A stretch of DNA of 64,000 nucleotides from Pegoplata infirma (GCA_963921195.1 OY992539.1:211424035-211488034); one strand, 5' to 3'; positions 1 to 11,942 are shown, counted from the stretch's first letter. The notes: generated by a model not told the origin, from the letters alone. Translations and numbers: made by a program.

Positions 1-1055
1 ATCCTACAAGGAGGATAGTTTAATCTCAATAATAAAATGTCAAAAATGCTGTTATAATATATAATTTTTAACAAATGGTGTCAGTTTTTTAAGGGGGGAC
101 TTTCTATCTCTTGACCCATTTTCGAACTTTTCCTGTTACCCCCTCATCAAATGTCACTTGATCAGTGATCGGCACCCATTGCACCCAGGTGCTGAATAAA
201 ATTGGATATTTCCACTTACAGGACACGAATGTCAACGAAACTCACATTTTAGAGCATAAAAATTCAAATATTTTATTTATTATCAAATTAGCTTTTAAAA
301 AAGCAAGTAGATGAAGCTTTGTTTCAAAAAAATTTAAAAATGTTCTCTCTTCCTGCCGACCACTGCACTAGATCGTCTTTAAACCGGCTGATTTATAACA
401 AAGCTAATATGCCCCCATTTTTTTCCTACAGGGTATACAAATTTTAAGTCTCTCCCCCGTCTCGTGAATATCCCTAATGTCTGTTGTCTCAAAAGTTTTA
501 AATTTGTTTTTCAGTGGTCTAGTGTTTTTATTTTTGTTATTTTCAGGGGTTTGTTATGATTTTTCCTGCTCAAATACTTTTGTTTATTATGTTAAAAAAA
601 CAACTCGAAAATTGTTTTTTTTTAAATTTTGTGTTATAAACATTATAAATTCAAGTCATATCACCATAAAAATACAGAACAAATATCAAATCTTTAACTA
701 TTTTAAGAAGAGTACAGTTTTAAACCCGGCCCACACAATGGATAGAATCTCGATATTCGAAAGGGATCATTAACAACTTTTTTAATGTGGTTTTTTTTTA
801 CATATTTGCTATGTTATTTAATCGAAATATGGCATACGGCAACTGTGTAAAGGGTACAGTCCCAGGACCCTTAACTTTTACATGGCGAGGAAAGAAGTTA
901 ATTGATCCCTTGTCGCACATTCTTAACTAGACTTAGGACATGTCACAATTAGTGAATCAATTTTATATTCTTGATCCTTGATCAAATTTCGATTTAGCTA
1001 AGTCTGGTCTTTCATACTATGAACCTGACTATTAACCATTAAGCTTTATCACTTT
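1..1055. other. AT-rich stretch, no supported gene
   Basis: No feature can be supported here. The longest frame (477-773, plus strand) is rich in Phe, Lys, Ile and Asn, as expected from AT-rich noncoding DNA, and has no recognisable domain. Confidence 0.6.
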
Positions 1056-1616
1056 CACTTGGTGCCCAGCGTGGGGCCGTTGTAAACAAAATTACAAGTT
1101 CAACGTTGATATTCGGGGTTACAGGTTTGATCCTGACAGCAGTCAACCATAGATAACAAATCTAATAAAGGGACAATGTCAAAGGCCTTTCGAGTCAAAA
1201 AATTCTGTCCATATATCACTTCTACAGGACCCAGAGATCAGTCTTGATCGAAACGTCGAGAAACGTATTGAACGATAATTTTGATCTCATATACTAAAAC
1301 CGATCACTTCTCTATAATTTTGTAATTGTAGTTCAGTATTTACTTTTGAAATTCAAAGATACAATCGTGGGGCAAACATAAACAAAATTACAACATTTCA
1401 ATCTTTACAGCAGGCAATAAAATCTAATGTTGGGATAATGTAAAAGGGGAATTTGTGTCAATTAAGGGATGTCCGTCCGTCTGTCTTTCTGATTCTTATT
1501 TGGTTTAAAAGTTAGTTTTGAATCTATTAATATTTAGTTTAGATCGAAACGTGAACTGTCATATACTATAACATTTCACTTCTCCAACAATTTGTACTTG
1601 TTATCCAGTGTTTTCT

Positions 1617-2241
1617 TTTTATACCCTCCACTTAGTGATAGAGGGTATATATAAGTTTGTCATTCCGTTTGTAACTCATCGAAATATCGGTCTGGGACCC
1701 CACAAAGTATATATATTCATGATGCCCGATCGATTTTAAGACATTCTAGCTATGTCCGTCTGTCCGTCTGTCCGTCTGTCTGTCTGTTGAAAATGCTCTC
1801 GCGGACAAAATATTGCACAGAGATGACTGAAACTTAACATATATATTGGAAGTTCTCCCGAGAAGTTTGGTATTGCATTTGAGCGATATCGGTTCAGCGG
1901 TTCAAAAGTTATGAACGAAAATGTAAGCACACCTCAAAAATTTCAGTACATTCAACATAACCTAAATATACAAAATGCTTTAATTCGGCTTCTGGTTGAC
2001 ATATGTGAACATAATTGGACACCAAATGGTATTTAAACAAGTACGAACATATTTTTTGACAAAAAAAAAAAATCGCGGATTTTTTTTTACCAAAATTTTT
2101 TTTCGCGGAAATTTTTTTCAATTTTTTTTTTTTTTTCAAAAGTAATTTCCATTTAAAAAAAGTTGTTTGCAATAATCTTTTTGAAATTGTGGAGGGTATC
2201 ACTACATTCGGCAAGGCCGAATTTAACTTTTTTACTTGTTT
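1617..2241 (+). mobile_element. mini-me-like dispersed repeat, copy 1
   Basis: It starts with a hairpin (TATACCCTCC...GGAGGGTATA-like, around TTAGTGATA), then a conserved block with GAAATATCGGTCTGGGACC, a short (TA)n tract at about 1708, a (GTCY)n tract at 1755-1787, and a short dyad ATTCGGCAAGGCCGAAT at about 2207, ending in TTACTTGTT. The (TA)n plus (GTCY)n arrangement matches mini-me elements described from Diptera. A near-identical copy lies at 33174-33731. No coding frame is credible; the minus-strand ORFs here are incidental. Confidence 0.65.
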
Positions 2242-2262
2242 TAAATTCAAAGATACAATAGC

Positions 2263-2405
2263 CTTGTTTTTTGCAGACCGGATTAAGATTAGGATTAACT
2301 TTATTTCGTTAAAAAATGGGTCAAATCAAGTCCAGAATTTTTTTTATAATTTTTTTCTGAAGTAACATACAATTCTTAATCTTAATCAGGTCTGCAAAAA
2401 ACAAG
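2263..2405. mobile_element. Small MITE with 29 bp inverted ends
   Basis: The ends begin CTTGTTTTTTGCAGACC and match as inverted repeats over 29 bp with one mismatch by eye. It is 143 bp long and has no coding capacity. It sits between GATACAATAG and the PBS-like motif; the related unit at 1368 runs from GATACAATC straight into GTGGGGC, so it looks like an insertion into the repeat unit. The target duplication is not clear. Confidence 0.6.
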
Positions 2406-2569
2406 CATATTTCATTTGGCGCCCAACGTGGGGCCACGTAAACAAAATTACGAGTTCAACATTGATTTGCGGGATTACAGGTTCGATCCATAAATCGGGT
2501 AATAATAGGCATTTGAATCAAGTTAACGACGTCCGTCTGTCTCTCTTTCTATATTGAGTTTGTAGCACT

Positions 2570-3480
2570 ACTACTGCTTAAAAAGAGTTCTTGAAGATTT
2601 CAACATTAAAACGTCAGCAGGGACAGATGGTATTTTGGTACTAGTGTTGAAACATTGTTTTTTGAAATTGTCTCATTCCTTGGCAAACCTTTTTAGCTAC
2701 TCGTACCGTGTAGGAGTTTCCAATTATGCTGGAAGGTGGCTAACGTTAAGCCAATCCCTAGAAAGTGTGAGGCTTCTAACACTGATTACTACCGCTCAAT
2801 AGCAATTTGCTATACGCTCTCTAAGTTGTTGTTGTTGTTGTTGTAGCAGCAGCAGAAAGTATCATACTCTAAGTTATAAAATTTTAATTAATGTTGATGT
2901 TGTGTTATATTGTTTTCAAGGTTCAGAAACCTCGCTACATCTACGGGTTGAGTCCAGAGGGATATGGTTAATTACCGTTTGGTCTACTATCAAGAGTCCA
3001 ACACACTTTTGTGTGAACGGCAGTATGGCTTTCGTAAAAGTCGTTCTACGGTGTTTCTTTCGGAACGCTGGAGTCGTTCCATCCGCCAAATTGGGGAAAA
3101 CAAAGTGGTTGCTCTGGATACTTCCAAAGTGTTTGATAGTGTGTGGAACGGTGCACACATTTAGAAGCTTATTACGTTTTGTGTCCGTAGTGATAGCTCT
3201 CAATTTATATCAGGATTTCTCTGTAACTCATTCGATGATGGGATTTCATCGAAAGAATTCCATATTAATTCAGGGGAACCGCAATATTTCGTTCTTTCTC
3301 CTAATCTGTTTCTTATTTTTCTTAATGACCTTCTAAGTCAAACTTTCACTTCTATCTATTCTTTCGCAGATGACAGCTACATTTGTCATTAAATTTCCTT
3401 TAATAATAATAGAACATGAATGACACACTCAATAATGGCCATTCGACGATCTACGAGTGGGGTCTTGCGAATAGGGTCGA
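2570..3480 (+). pseudogene. Decayed non-LTR retrotransposon reverse transcriptase
   Basis: Broken frames give recognisable reverse-transcriptase blocks in the right order. A GTDGI-like block is near 2615. A block near 2750 reads like KPIPRKCEASNTDYYRSIA in a shifted frame. ERQYGFRKSRST and ALDTSKVFDSVW lie in the open frame at 2964-3164, a degenerate GEPQ...LSP near 3275, and FADD near 3363, in the same frame as the 2964 ORF but after stops. The order and motifs fit a jockey-type LINE. A (GTT)n(AGC)n microsatellite and about 80 bp of unrelated sequence at 2820-2900 interrupt it. Several stops and frameshifts make it nonfunctional. Clade assignment is from motif memory only. Confidence 0.75.
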
Positions 3481-3489
3481 TTTTAAGGG

Positions 3490-4303
3490 CATTTTGAGCT
3501 AAACAAAATGGTACCAAAGTTTCTTTTCTATCACAACTCGTTAAAATTATAAGCTCTTAAAAATGGACAAAAACACGTTTTTTGAGAACTTTGACCGAAA
3601 TTTCTCAAAAACCTGACGTGATAGAAAAATTTGAAAACCAGATTCAGGCTCAGAGTCGAAATGTTAATCGAAAACGAGTAGTATGATCGCAGAATACAAT
3701 CCAAAAATATCACTCCCAATAATGCACAAAAAATAAGTTTTTTATAAAAGAAAACTTTGGAAACCGGGGCCCGAATCACAGCATTCGATATCAAAATTTT
3801 GCTATCGAAATCTGTTTTTTATTTTTTAAAATAAAACATTTACTCAAATTCTTCCTAATCACGGATGAAGTACTTTGTACCCATAAAGCAAATATAGTGA
3901 AATTATTTTTCGTTTATTTTTAAATTGGTGCCAAAGCTTTGTATGTATCGAAATTTCATTTGATCACGAATGCGGTAATTCGGGCCCAGATTTGGAATCA
4001 GCTTTGAGATCAGATATTAATCAAAACGAGAGTCCAAAAAACGCATTCAAAAAAATTTTAAATGTCGGCCAGTGCATTATAATTTGGTCATTATAAAAAA
4101 AACATTGAAGCCTTATAACTTTTTAATAGGTTGTGATAAAAAGGATCTTGTATACCAGTTTTGTTAGCAAAAACTCGCCTTTGATTGTGCAAGTTAAAAA
4201 AAAAAAATTTAATAAAACGAAATTTTCGCCCCCTGATGTGGGTTTTTGAAACTTTTCTTAATAGTGCAAAAAATAACAATTGTATCAATTTTTGGTGTAG
4301 AAT
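3490..4303. other. AT-rich stretch, no supported gene
   Basis: Nothing recognisable apart from the 8 bp TGTAGAAT at 4296-4303, which is the left target duplication of the hAT-like element that follows. Confidence 0.5.
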
Positions 4304-5319
4304 TAGGGTTTCTAAATTCCCGGACTTTTTCAATTCCCGGGAAATCGTTTTAAAAAAATCGTATTCCCGGGAATTTTTGAAATAAACCAAATTTTGAACT
4401 TTACCATATAAAAATTGTTATATTACAAATTATGGTCGTATTTTCCAATTTAAAACCATTTTAGATGTATTCTTTTGTAAAATAGTTTTACTAACATCAA
4501 AAATATACGTAGAAAGTTTATAAAATCAATTTTTTAGAAATATTGGACCTTATCATATGTTGTGTTTTTCAATTATATGTTCTTATTAAGTACATTTTCT
4601 AATATTACCCCAAAAGTGTGCTTTAAAAATGCTAAAAAGTTCAAATAATGAAAGTTTTAAACAAAAGAGCTTTTACTTCCTGCATGATTTGATGGGGATA
4701 TTTATTGTGCGCCCTTAAAGTATGCTATAAGAATATTACAAAAGCTCTGTATAAAATACATTCCACAACAGGGAGAGTCAAATGTGTGCTAATCTTTAAT
4801 AATAATAATATTTATTAAGTACACATTTTGTATGGTAAATCCTAATCCAAATGATTGCAAAACACAGCTATAGTTTTAGTATTTGCATTGACGTATTTCC
4901 ACTCCATGCAAAATTGATCACAATTCGGAAATACCCGATTTTGCATCAAATTCGGTTTTAATAACTTTTTGGAAAATTTTTCTAATTTTGACTATGTACG
5001 CCAACCGTAAGAAAATTAATTATACACTGAAAGAATTATTGTTCATAATATCTATGAACATATTTCATAAAACCAAATTCATAGAATCTATGAAACAGTT
5101 CATTGGCTGAATGAATATTCATTAGTATTTTGAAATATTTCATAGAATTTATTCATAGATTTTGTAAGATTCATAGAAAAAATTCATAGAAAATAAATGT
5201 CATTAATATTTTTTTAAAAATTAAAATAATGTTACAATAATTAAATAATTTGAATAAATATATTAAAAAAATATAAAAAATATAAAAAAACATAAAAAAC
5301 GTAAAAAAAAAAAAAAAAT

Positions 5320-5397
5320 ATTGCTGCCTAGGCGGGGTTCGAACCCAAGACCTACTGGAAATTTATAATCGACGCCTTAGCTAGCAGCGCCACCAAA
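5320..5397 (-). other. tRNA-like sequence, minus strand
   Basis: On the minus strand there is a B-box-like GGGTTCGAACCCCGCC (plus 5331-5346) and an A-box-like GCTAGCTAAGGCG about 45 nt upstream. The spacing is that of a tRNA. A T run follows on the minus strand (plus A run 5302-5318), which could end RNA polymerase III transcription. The cloverleaf stems are imperfect, so this is a tRNA pseudogene or SINE-like promoter rather than a working tRNA. Confidence 0.5.
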
Positions 5398-5582
5398 GGA
5401 GGAAAACCTCGCCGACTAACACTTAGTTTTGTAATGTTCGTTATTTTTTTTTGCAAATACACAAACATTTTGTTTTCTACAAACATACACACAGATTTTG
5501 GCAGAGCATTGCGGCAGAGCATAATATTTTAAAGCAGGATATTTAACAAAATAGATTTTAAGTGTTATAACTTGTTTATTTA

Positions 5583-5655
5583 CTTTAGCTCAGTGGTTAG
5601 AGACTAAGCTTCACGAACAACTGGTATTGTGTTCGAATCTCGGTGGGGATCAGTT
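5583..5655 (+). other. tRNA-like sequence, plus strand
   Basis: An A-box-like TAGCTCAGTGGTTAGAG is followed about 30 nt later by a B-box-like GTGTTCGAATCTCGG, giving a tRNA-sized segment. I cannot build a good acceptor stem. A degenerate relative lies on the minus strand at 25145-25212 (TTAGTGGCTAGAGACTAAAC then GTTCGGTGTTCAAAACT), so it is more likely a tRNA-derived repeat than a gene. Confidence 0.5.
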
Positions 5656-6833
5656 AAAAATAAATAAATTTTTAAAAATAGAATATTGTAAATAAATAAA
5701 AATAAAATAAAATAATAAAAAAGTAAATAAAAATTAAATAATAAAATAAAAAAAAAATAGAATTGAACAATAAAATTTTTTTTCCATAGCCTATGAACTT
5801 TTTCATAGGTATCTGGTTTCTATGAATTTGTTTCATAGATTCTATGAAGGGCATCATTGGCTCACTTCTAATGTTTTTTTTTCATAGAATCAATGTACGT
5901 TTTCATAGCCGTAATAAACAAAATTCTTTCAGTGTATGAAGAATATATTTTTAATTAAACTTGAATTATTAAAATTAATTGGTTAAAGGCATTCCGCACT
6001 ACCTATATAGCCATTGTAACGATGTATTTTCACTGGTTGCTGGGATAGAACTGGAGGCGGCCAAGGTTCGTTACAAAATATTTTTTTTTTACGGCCGATA
6101 GATATCAGGCTTTTACTTCATATATGAAATTTTAATCTGAAATATACTTTTTAAAATATCGATATTTTTGTTTAAGCACTATAAAGATTGTTGTTCTGAA
6201 TGTGAAATATTTAATTTCGAAAAGACAAAATTATTGGAATTTTAAATTAAGAAAACTTTTGTCAATTTGCCACCAAATTTTGAAGTGAAATTTAGTTTGA
6301 TTCCGTATTTTGTCACGCAATAGATTAAAGAAAAATTATAAAAAGGCCTAAACAATATGCAAGCTGAAGCATATCCTTACTAGTTTTTCTTTAAAAATTT
6401 TAATTCTTTCAAAGTTTTAATATCATTTTTAATAAATCATTTAAGATTGTGTTAAAAATGTGTAAATTATAAATACATATATTTTTTTAAATTAGCGATG
6501 AATTCCCGAAATTTCCCGAAGAAAAAATCCCGGGATTTTAAGAAAAATATTTGCCGGGAATTCCCGGGAAATTTTTCCCGAATAGAAACCCTATGTAGAA
6601 TCGACTGGTGAATTCAGATTTGAAATATATTTAACCGTTTTTGCTCTGCAGAAAAATCATATCCAAATCTGCGATTTCAGATGCAAAAAATACCGGCATT
6701 CTTCTCTAAATCCTAAAAAAAAACTATTATACGCGATAAGCAGATAAAGTGAGTATACCCCCGTACTGTGGTTAGAGCGTATTAAAACGTTTATTTAAAA
6801 CTAAAAGAAATTGAAAAATTACTTTTAAACTTT

Positions 6834-7740
6834 CGGATGGCGCCCAACTGAGGGCCCAAATAAAATTTAAAAATAACTTAATTAAAATTTAATTTTCTAA
6901 TCTTTAATTGAATGTATATCTATTACAATACGGTTATTAAGGTCATTTAAGCCAAATTTACTGGGGGTATTTGAATGGAGCATGGTAAAAAAAATCGTGT
7001 TTTCACCATTAACACGGACAGAAGGTCGGACATTGTCAAATCGTCTCTAAAAGTGATTCTGAGTAGATCGTTATACTTAAAGGTGGGTCTAGGACCAATT
7101 TTACGAGACGCTACAACCATCAGCACTTACTCATTACACACTATAGTGAAAACAACTGAATTATTCTTTTTAAACTCAAACACACAATACCATTGATTGG
7201 AGCCCAACATGGGCTTGATTAAAAATCTCAAATATTTATGTGCATTTCATTTAAACATTTTCGGAAGTTTAAAAATTAGAACTTCGTGATCTTCAATTAT
7301 GATTTCTTGAATTTTTTATAAAAAGCACAATATTCTGTTTAAATTTCAACTTTAAATTGGCGCCCAATTGAGGGCGTTTAAAAAATAATCAATTTTTTAT
7401 TGATCAAAAATTGTTTGCAATGATTGTTTGATTTGTTTTACCATTTTAAAAATTTATAATAAAATTAAATTTGGTTTAAAAACCTTAAAAATTATTTTTA
7501 AACTCAAAGTTTGAGTCTCAAACACACACAACTATTGATTCTGAAATTCTGAAATAATCAATGTGCATTACATTTAAATATTTTCGGAAGTTTTAAAAAA
7601 AAACTTTGTGATCTTCAATTATGATTTACTGATTTTTTATAAAAATCACAATATTCTGTATAAATTTTAACTTTTAATTGGCGCCCAACTTAGGGCCTTT
7701 CAAAAATAAGCAATTTCTCGCCGATCAAAAATTGTTTAAT
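6834..7740 (+). repeat. Second PBS-like repeat cluster
   Basis: Four variants of a TGGCGCCCAACTGAGGGCC-like motif occur at about 6838, 7196, 7358 and 7678. The last two sit in clear copies of a 320 bp unit (ATCTTCAATTATGATTT, then AAATCACAATATTCTG, the PBS-like motif, and GATCAAAAATTGTTT). No Gag-Pol frame accompanies them. A fragment of dispersed-repeat family B (about 6895-7160) lies inside. Confidence 0.5.
6895..7160 (+). mobile_element. Fragment of dispersed-repeat family B
   Basis: It contains GTGATTCTGAGTAGATCG and GGTGGGTCTAGGACCAAT, matching the blocks at 17350-17400, 21680-21720 and 41740-41820 in the full copies. The terminal hairpin is missing. The ORF at 6975-7196 is incidental. 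Confidence 0.55.
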
Positions 7741-8079
7741 TTGTTTTCGATTATAAAAGTTAATAATAAAATTCCAATTTGTCTAAAAAACCTTAAAAAT
7801 TGTGACCCTAACTACGTATAATAATTTTATTTTCTATAAAATTTCAATAGTTTCTGGTCTTTGGTATGCCGCCAGTTAATACTAATAATATGATCCTCTT
7901 GCTATTACATATGTTATTTTTTCCTAATACAATTATTATACGTTTTTCTAAAAAAGAAAAACAAACATTCCTCGTTGATATTTGTATACTATCGCACATT
8001 CGTAGCATAAAGACAGTACGTGGTCAAAATAATAAGAATGAAAACAAAAATAGGGGAAAAATTAATCATAAATTGTTTA
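7741..8079. other. AT-rich stretch, no supported gene
   Basis: No recognisable gene or repeat, except that the end grades into a mini-me-like fragment. Confidence 0.5.
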
Positions 8080-8303
8080 ATTCGGCTCCTGGTTGACATA
8101 AGTGAACAGAATTGGATACCTCAAGGTAACTGAACAATTAAAAATATTATGTTATACCCCAAAACATTTTTTCGCGGAATTTTTTTTATTCATCAAAAAT
8201 TTTTTTTCGCGGAAATTTTTTTTTTTCAAAAATTTTTTTTTTCCGATAATTATTTAGACATAATGAAGCGTATAAATACATTCGGCAAGGCCGAATTGAT
8301 CTT
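8080..8303 (+). mobile_element. mini-me-like 3' fragment
   Basis: It matches the right half of the elements at 1617 and 33174: AATTCGGCTCCTGGTTGACA, then TTTTTTCGCGGAA repeats, then the dyad ATTCGGCAAGGCCGAAT. The left half with the (GTCY)n tract is absent. Confidence 0.6.
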
Positions 8304-9090
8304 TTCCCATTCTCTTTTACATAATAAATCAGAAAATACCAATTTTTTCGAAAAAAAATCCACTGAAATTTAGATATCTCTATTGAAATCACGAAAAGCC
8401 CAAATAAAATTTAGAAACTCGTATTTAAAATTTGTTTGACATAATCTCTTCACCAGTTCCTGTACTATACATTATTATTTTTTTTTTTTGTTTAAAAATC
8501 TATAGCTTATCAAACAAACAATATCACAGTATCGTATCGTATTGAATCGTATATAATTTTTTTTTGTATTTTACTTTTTTTTTCGAGTGTGCATTGATTT
8601 ATGTGTTATGTTAGGCACCACACGTTTTCAAGTATCTTGTAAATACACAATCCAACATTCATATGAATTTTAAATCTCAAACCATCTAGACCATCCATCC
8701 AGAAGGTACTTGTGGTATAAAACAGAAATACAAATCATGAATTGCATTTGCTAGTTTTCCTATAATCTTGAAAAATAAAAATATTTATTTTTTTACCCAT
8801 TTTTATATTTATGTTTAAACTTGTACAAATAAGTACAATAATTTCTGTATTAGAAGTAGACCATATAATAAAGAAACACTATTGATATGGTTGGTAAAAG
8901 AAAAACCAAACGTGTCCGATATCAGTTGGAAACAGTTGCAATTGCACATTATTATCGTTAATAGGAAAAAAAAAAAAGCAAACAAGCATACGATATGATG
9001 GATTTTTGTATAAAAACAAATTTATGACTGGGTCAGGGAAATTTCTAGTAAAAAAATTTATGAACAAAATTTAGAAAATATTTATTTTAG
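8304..9090. other. AT-rich stretch, no supported gene
   Basis: Nothing recognisable. Short homopolymer runs only. Confidence 0.5.
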
Positions 9091-10830
9091 AATGTTTTTT
9101 TATTAAAACAAAATTTTTAGAATTCTTAAGAACACAAGAATCAAATGATTTGAATGTTCTTAGAATTGCCCCATCAATTCTTCTTAAAAGTGTTAGAAAA
9201 TGTGTTCTTTTCAAAAGAGTATAAAAATAATAGATTTTTTCGAAAAAGTACTTTTTTAAAAAAAAAAAATATTTTTTTGGAAAAAGTACTTTTTAGTAAA
9301 AGTTAATAAAAAAAAAATCTTTTCAGCCTTTTTAAAAAAATATTTTTTTAGAAAAAGTACTTTTTAAGAAAATGTACTTTTTAAGAAAAAGTACGTTGAA
9401 AAATGGGCTTTTTAAGAAAAAGTAATTTTAAAAAAAGTACTTTTTTCAAAAAAAAGAATTAAAAAAAATTTTTTAATTCTTATGAACACAAGACTTAAGT
9501 GCGTTAAAAAAATGTACTACAGTTTACCCCATCACTTTGTCTAAAAAGTGTTAGAAAATGTGTTCTTTTCAGAAGAGTATAAAAATAATAGATTTTTCAG
9601 AAAAATATTTTTTTTTTGTAAAATGACTTTTTTTAAAAAAAGTACTTTTTAAGAAAAAGTACTTTTAAAATAAGTAAATTTTTTAGAAAACGTACTTTTT
9701 TTAAGAAAAATTACTTTTAAAACACTTTTTTAGAAAATGTGCTTTTTAAGAAGTATTTTTTAAGAAAAGGTACTTTTTTAAAAGAAGTACGTTTTTAGAA
9801 AAAGTAATTTTGTAAACAAAAATCCGAAAAGAAGTGTTTTAGAAAAAAAAGTTTTTTGAAAAAAAATACATTTTTCTATTAAAATTTTTTAAAAAATGGT
9901 GCATTTTTTAATGCGTTTTTCAAAAGAGTAGTTTTTGAAAAACACATTTTTCTTGTAAAAAAATTGGCAAAATTGATAGTTTTCTAAATGAGGCTGTTAA
10001 ATATACAATTTTAAACTGATACTACTTTTAAATGAAGTACTTTTTTTAGAAAAAGCACTTTTTTAAAACAAATTTTTAAATTCTTATGAACACAAGACTC
10101 AATTGACTAAAAAGTACTACAGTTTACCCATCACTTTTTCTAAAAAGTGTTCGAAAATGTGTTATTTCAAAAGAGAATAAAAATAATACTACTAGATTTT
10201 TCCGAAAAAGAATTTTTTTTTGAAAAAAAAATCTTTTTTAGTAAAAGTTATTTTAAGAAAAAAATCCTATTTAGAAAAGTACCTTTAAAAAAAAAAAAAA
10301 TTTAGAAACACTACTTTTAACAAGGTACTTTTTAAGAAAAATTACTTTTTTAGAAAAAGTACTTCTTTTAGAAAAAGTTTTTTTATAAACAGTACTTTTT
10401 TTTTTAACAGTAATTGTTAAGAAAAAATACTTTTAACAAGGTATTTTTTCAGAAGAAGTACTTTTAAAATAAGTACTTCTTTTAGAAAAAGTACTTTTTT
10501 AGAAGTACTTTTTTAGAAAAAATACTTTTTGAGAAAAAGCACATTTTTAAAAAAATGGACGTTTTTAGAAAAAGTACTTTTGTAGAAAAAATCCGAAAAG
10601 AAGAGTTTTAGAAAAAAACGTTTTTGAAAAGTACTTTTTTGAAAAAATTACATTTTTCTATTAAAATTTTTTAAAAAATGGTGCATGTTTTAAAGCGTTT
10701 TTCCAAAGAATAGTTTTTGAAAAAATACATTTTCCGTGTAAAAAATTGGTAATTTTAGGAAGTGATAGTTTTCTAAAGGAGGCTGTTAAATGTACAATTT
10801 TAAACTGATACTTAAATGGCTCTTAAATAT
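9090..10830. repeat. AAAAAGTACTTTTT palindrome array with higher-order repeats
   Basis: Dozens of degenerate AAAAAGTACTTTTT dyads occur every 15-25 bp. They sit in a larger unit that starts with TTCTTATGAACACAAGA and contains AAAAGTGTTAGAAAATGTG; copies start near 9123, 9475 and 10079. The end of the unit (CCGAAAAGAAGTGTTTTAG ... GATAGTTTTCTAAA ... TTTTAAACTGATAC) occurs at about 9830-10022 and again at 10597-10812. Simple AT composition makes exact boundaries unsafe. Confidence 0.7.
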
Positions 10831-11942
10831 GATACTTAATAATATTTAACTTTTATCGAATATGAACTTATAAATACATATTCGATAAAAGTACCTATAG
10901 GTACTTTTTACAATAAAAAAGGGTCTTGTTACAATATGATACTTTAGTATCATATTGTGTGCTTTTTAAAAAAAATATAAAAATAATGCGCTTTTTGTTT
11001 TAAATGGTACTTATATCGAAAAAAATGGTGCTTTAAAAAACGGTTGATAAATGAAATGGTACTTTTCAAAATAGATACTTTTTTAAATTTATACATCAAC
11101 ACCATCATCGCCCAGCCCAAACCGATAAAGCCAGAGAAACAAAATTTAGAAAAATAGATACACTAAGGCTGGGTTTTTGCCAATGTTGATTTTAAGAGGG
11201 TAAAAGGGGTAAAAAAGAACACTTTTGGTACTTTTATATTTCTTGAAATAATGGTCTTAAAAACGTGAAATTTTAAATGCTGGTGAGGTGACTCCCGGCA
11301 AATAAACAAACTAAGGCTGAGTTTTGCCAATGTTGATTCTAAGAGGGTAAAAGGGGTAAAAAAAGAGTACTTTTGGTACTTGTTTTTATATCCTGAAATA
11401 ATGGTCATAGAAACTTTAAATTTGGATTGTAGAATCCTTCGGTAAAAAAACTTTCGGAAAAAAGTACTTTTTGAATATTCAGTTTCTAAGGTTTTGGTAC
11501 TTTTTTTATTTCTTGAAATAATGGCTGTAAAAACTTGAAATTTTGAATGTTGGATTCTTTGATAAAAAAAAAACATTACGGAAGAAGTACTTTTTGGTAA
11601 TTTTATTTCTTAGGGGGTAAAAGGTGTACTTTTGGTACTTTTTATACATCCTGAAATAATGATCCTAGATAAATGAAATTTTAAATATAGGATCGTACGG
11701 TAAAAAACATTGTGGAAAAAGTACTTTTTTGTGAATTTCGTTTCATAGTGGGGTAAAAGGAGTCAAAAAAGTTTACTTTTGGTGCGTTTTATATTTCCTA
11801 AAACAATGGTTACAGAAACTTGAAATTCAAAATGTAGGATCTTTTGTTGAAGAAAATATTCAGGAAAAGTACCTTTTGCAAAATACGTTTCTAAGGGAAT
11901 AAAATGTGTGCTTTTGATACTTTTACTATTTGCTGATATTAA

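Larger units (their letters stand above)
1056..2500 (+). repeat. Repeat with PBS-like motif, three copies, two later insertions
   Basis: A segment of about 300 bp recurs near 1060, 1368 and 2418. Each copy has a GTGGGGC motif followed by AAACAAAATTACRA and related downstream sequence. In two copies the motif extends to a form of GGCGCCCAACGTGGGGCC, which looks like the primer-binding site of tRNA-primed LTR retroelements. The second copy is interrupted at about 1617-2241 by a mini-me-like repeat, and the junction before the third copy by a 143 bp inverted-repeat element at 2263-2405. I see no Gag or Pol frame nearby, so this is probably a multiplied fragment of an LTR-element leader. Confidence 0.5.
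5025..5934. mobile_element. Nested TIR element with TA duplication, carrying two tRNA-like sequences
   Basis: The ends are CACTGAAAGAATT and AATTCTTTCAGTG, exact inverted repeats of 13 bp, flanked by TA on both sides. The subterminal DNA is full of TTCATAGATTCTATGAA-type palindromes on both sides. The middle holds a minus-strand tRNA-like sequence (about 5320-5397) and a plus-strand one (about 5583-5655). There is no protein-coding frame. A TA target suggests a Tc1/mariner-type MITE; the CACTG start would also fit CMC-group ends, so the superfamily is open. Confidence 0.75.
4304..6593. mobile_element. hAT-like nonautonomous element with 8 bp target duplication
   Basis: The ends are TAGGGTTTCTAAATTCCCGG and its approximate inverse finishing AATAGAAACCCTA. 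They are flanked by perfect 8 bp direct repeats TGTAGAAT (4296-4303 and 6594-6601). Both subterminal regions carry several CCCGGGAATT palindromes. An 8 bp duplication with a TAGGG-type end fits the hAT superfamily. No transposase frame remains. About 0.9 kb of the length is a separate nested element at 5025-5934, leaving about 1.4 kb of its own sequence. A related element with CCCGGGAATT ends lies at 50829-51585. Confidence 0.8.

Noticed and set aside
2902..3336. 144-codon plus-strand ORF over the LINE remnant
   Set aside because: It is out of frame with the RT motifs at 2964-3164 and near 3363; a shadow of the decayed LINE.
5320..5655. Functional tRNA genes
   Set aside because: A and B boxes are present, but I cannot form complete acceptor and anticodon stems; called tRNA-like only.
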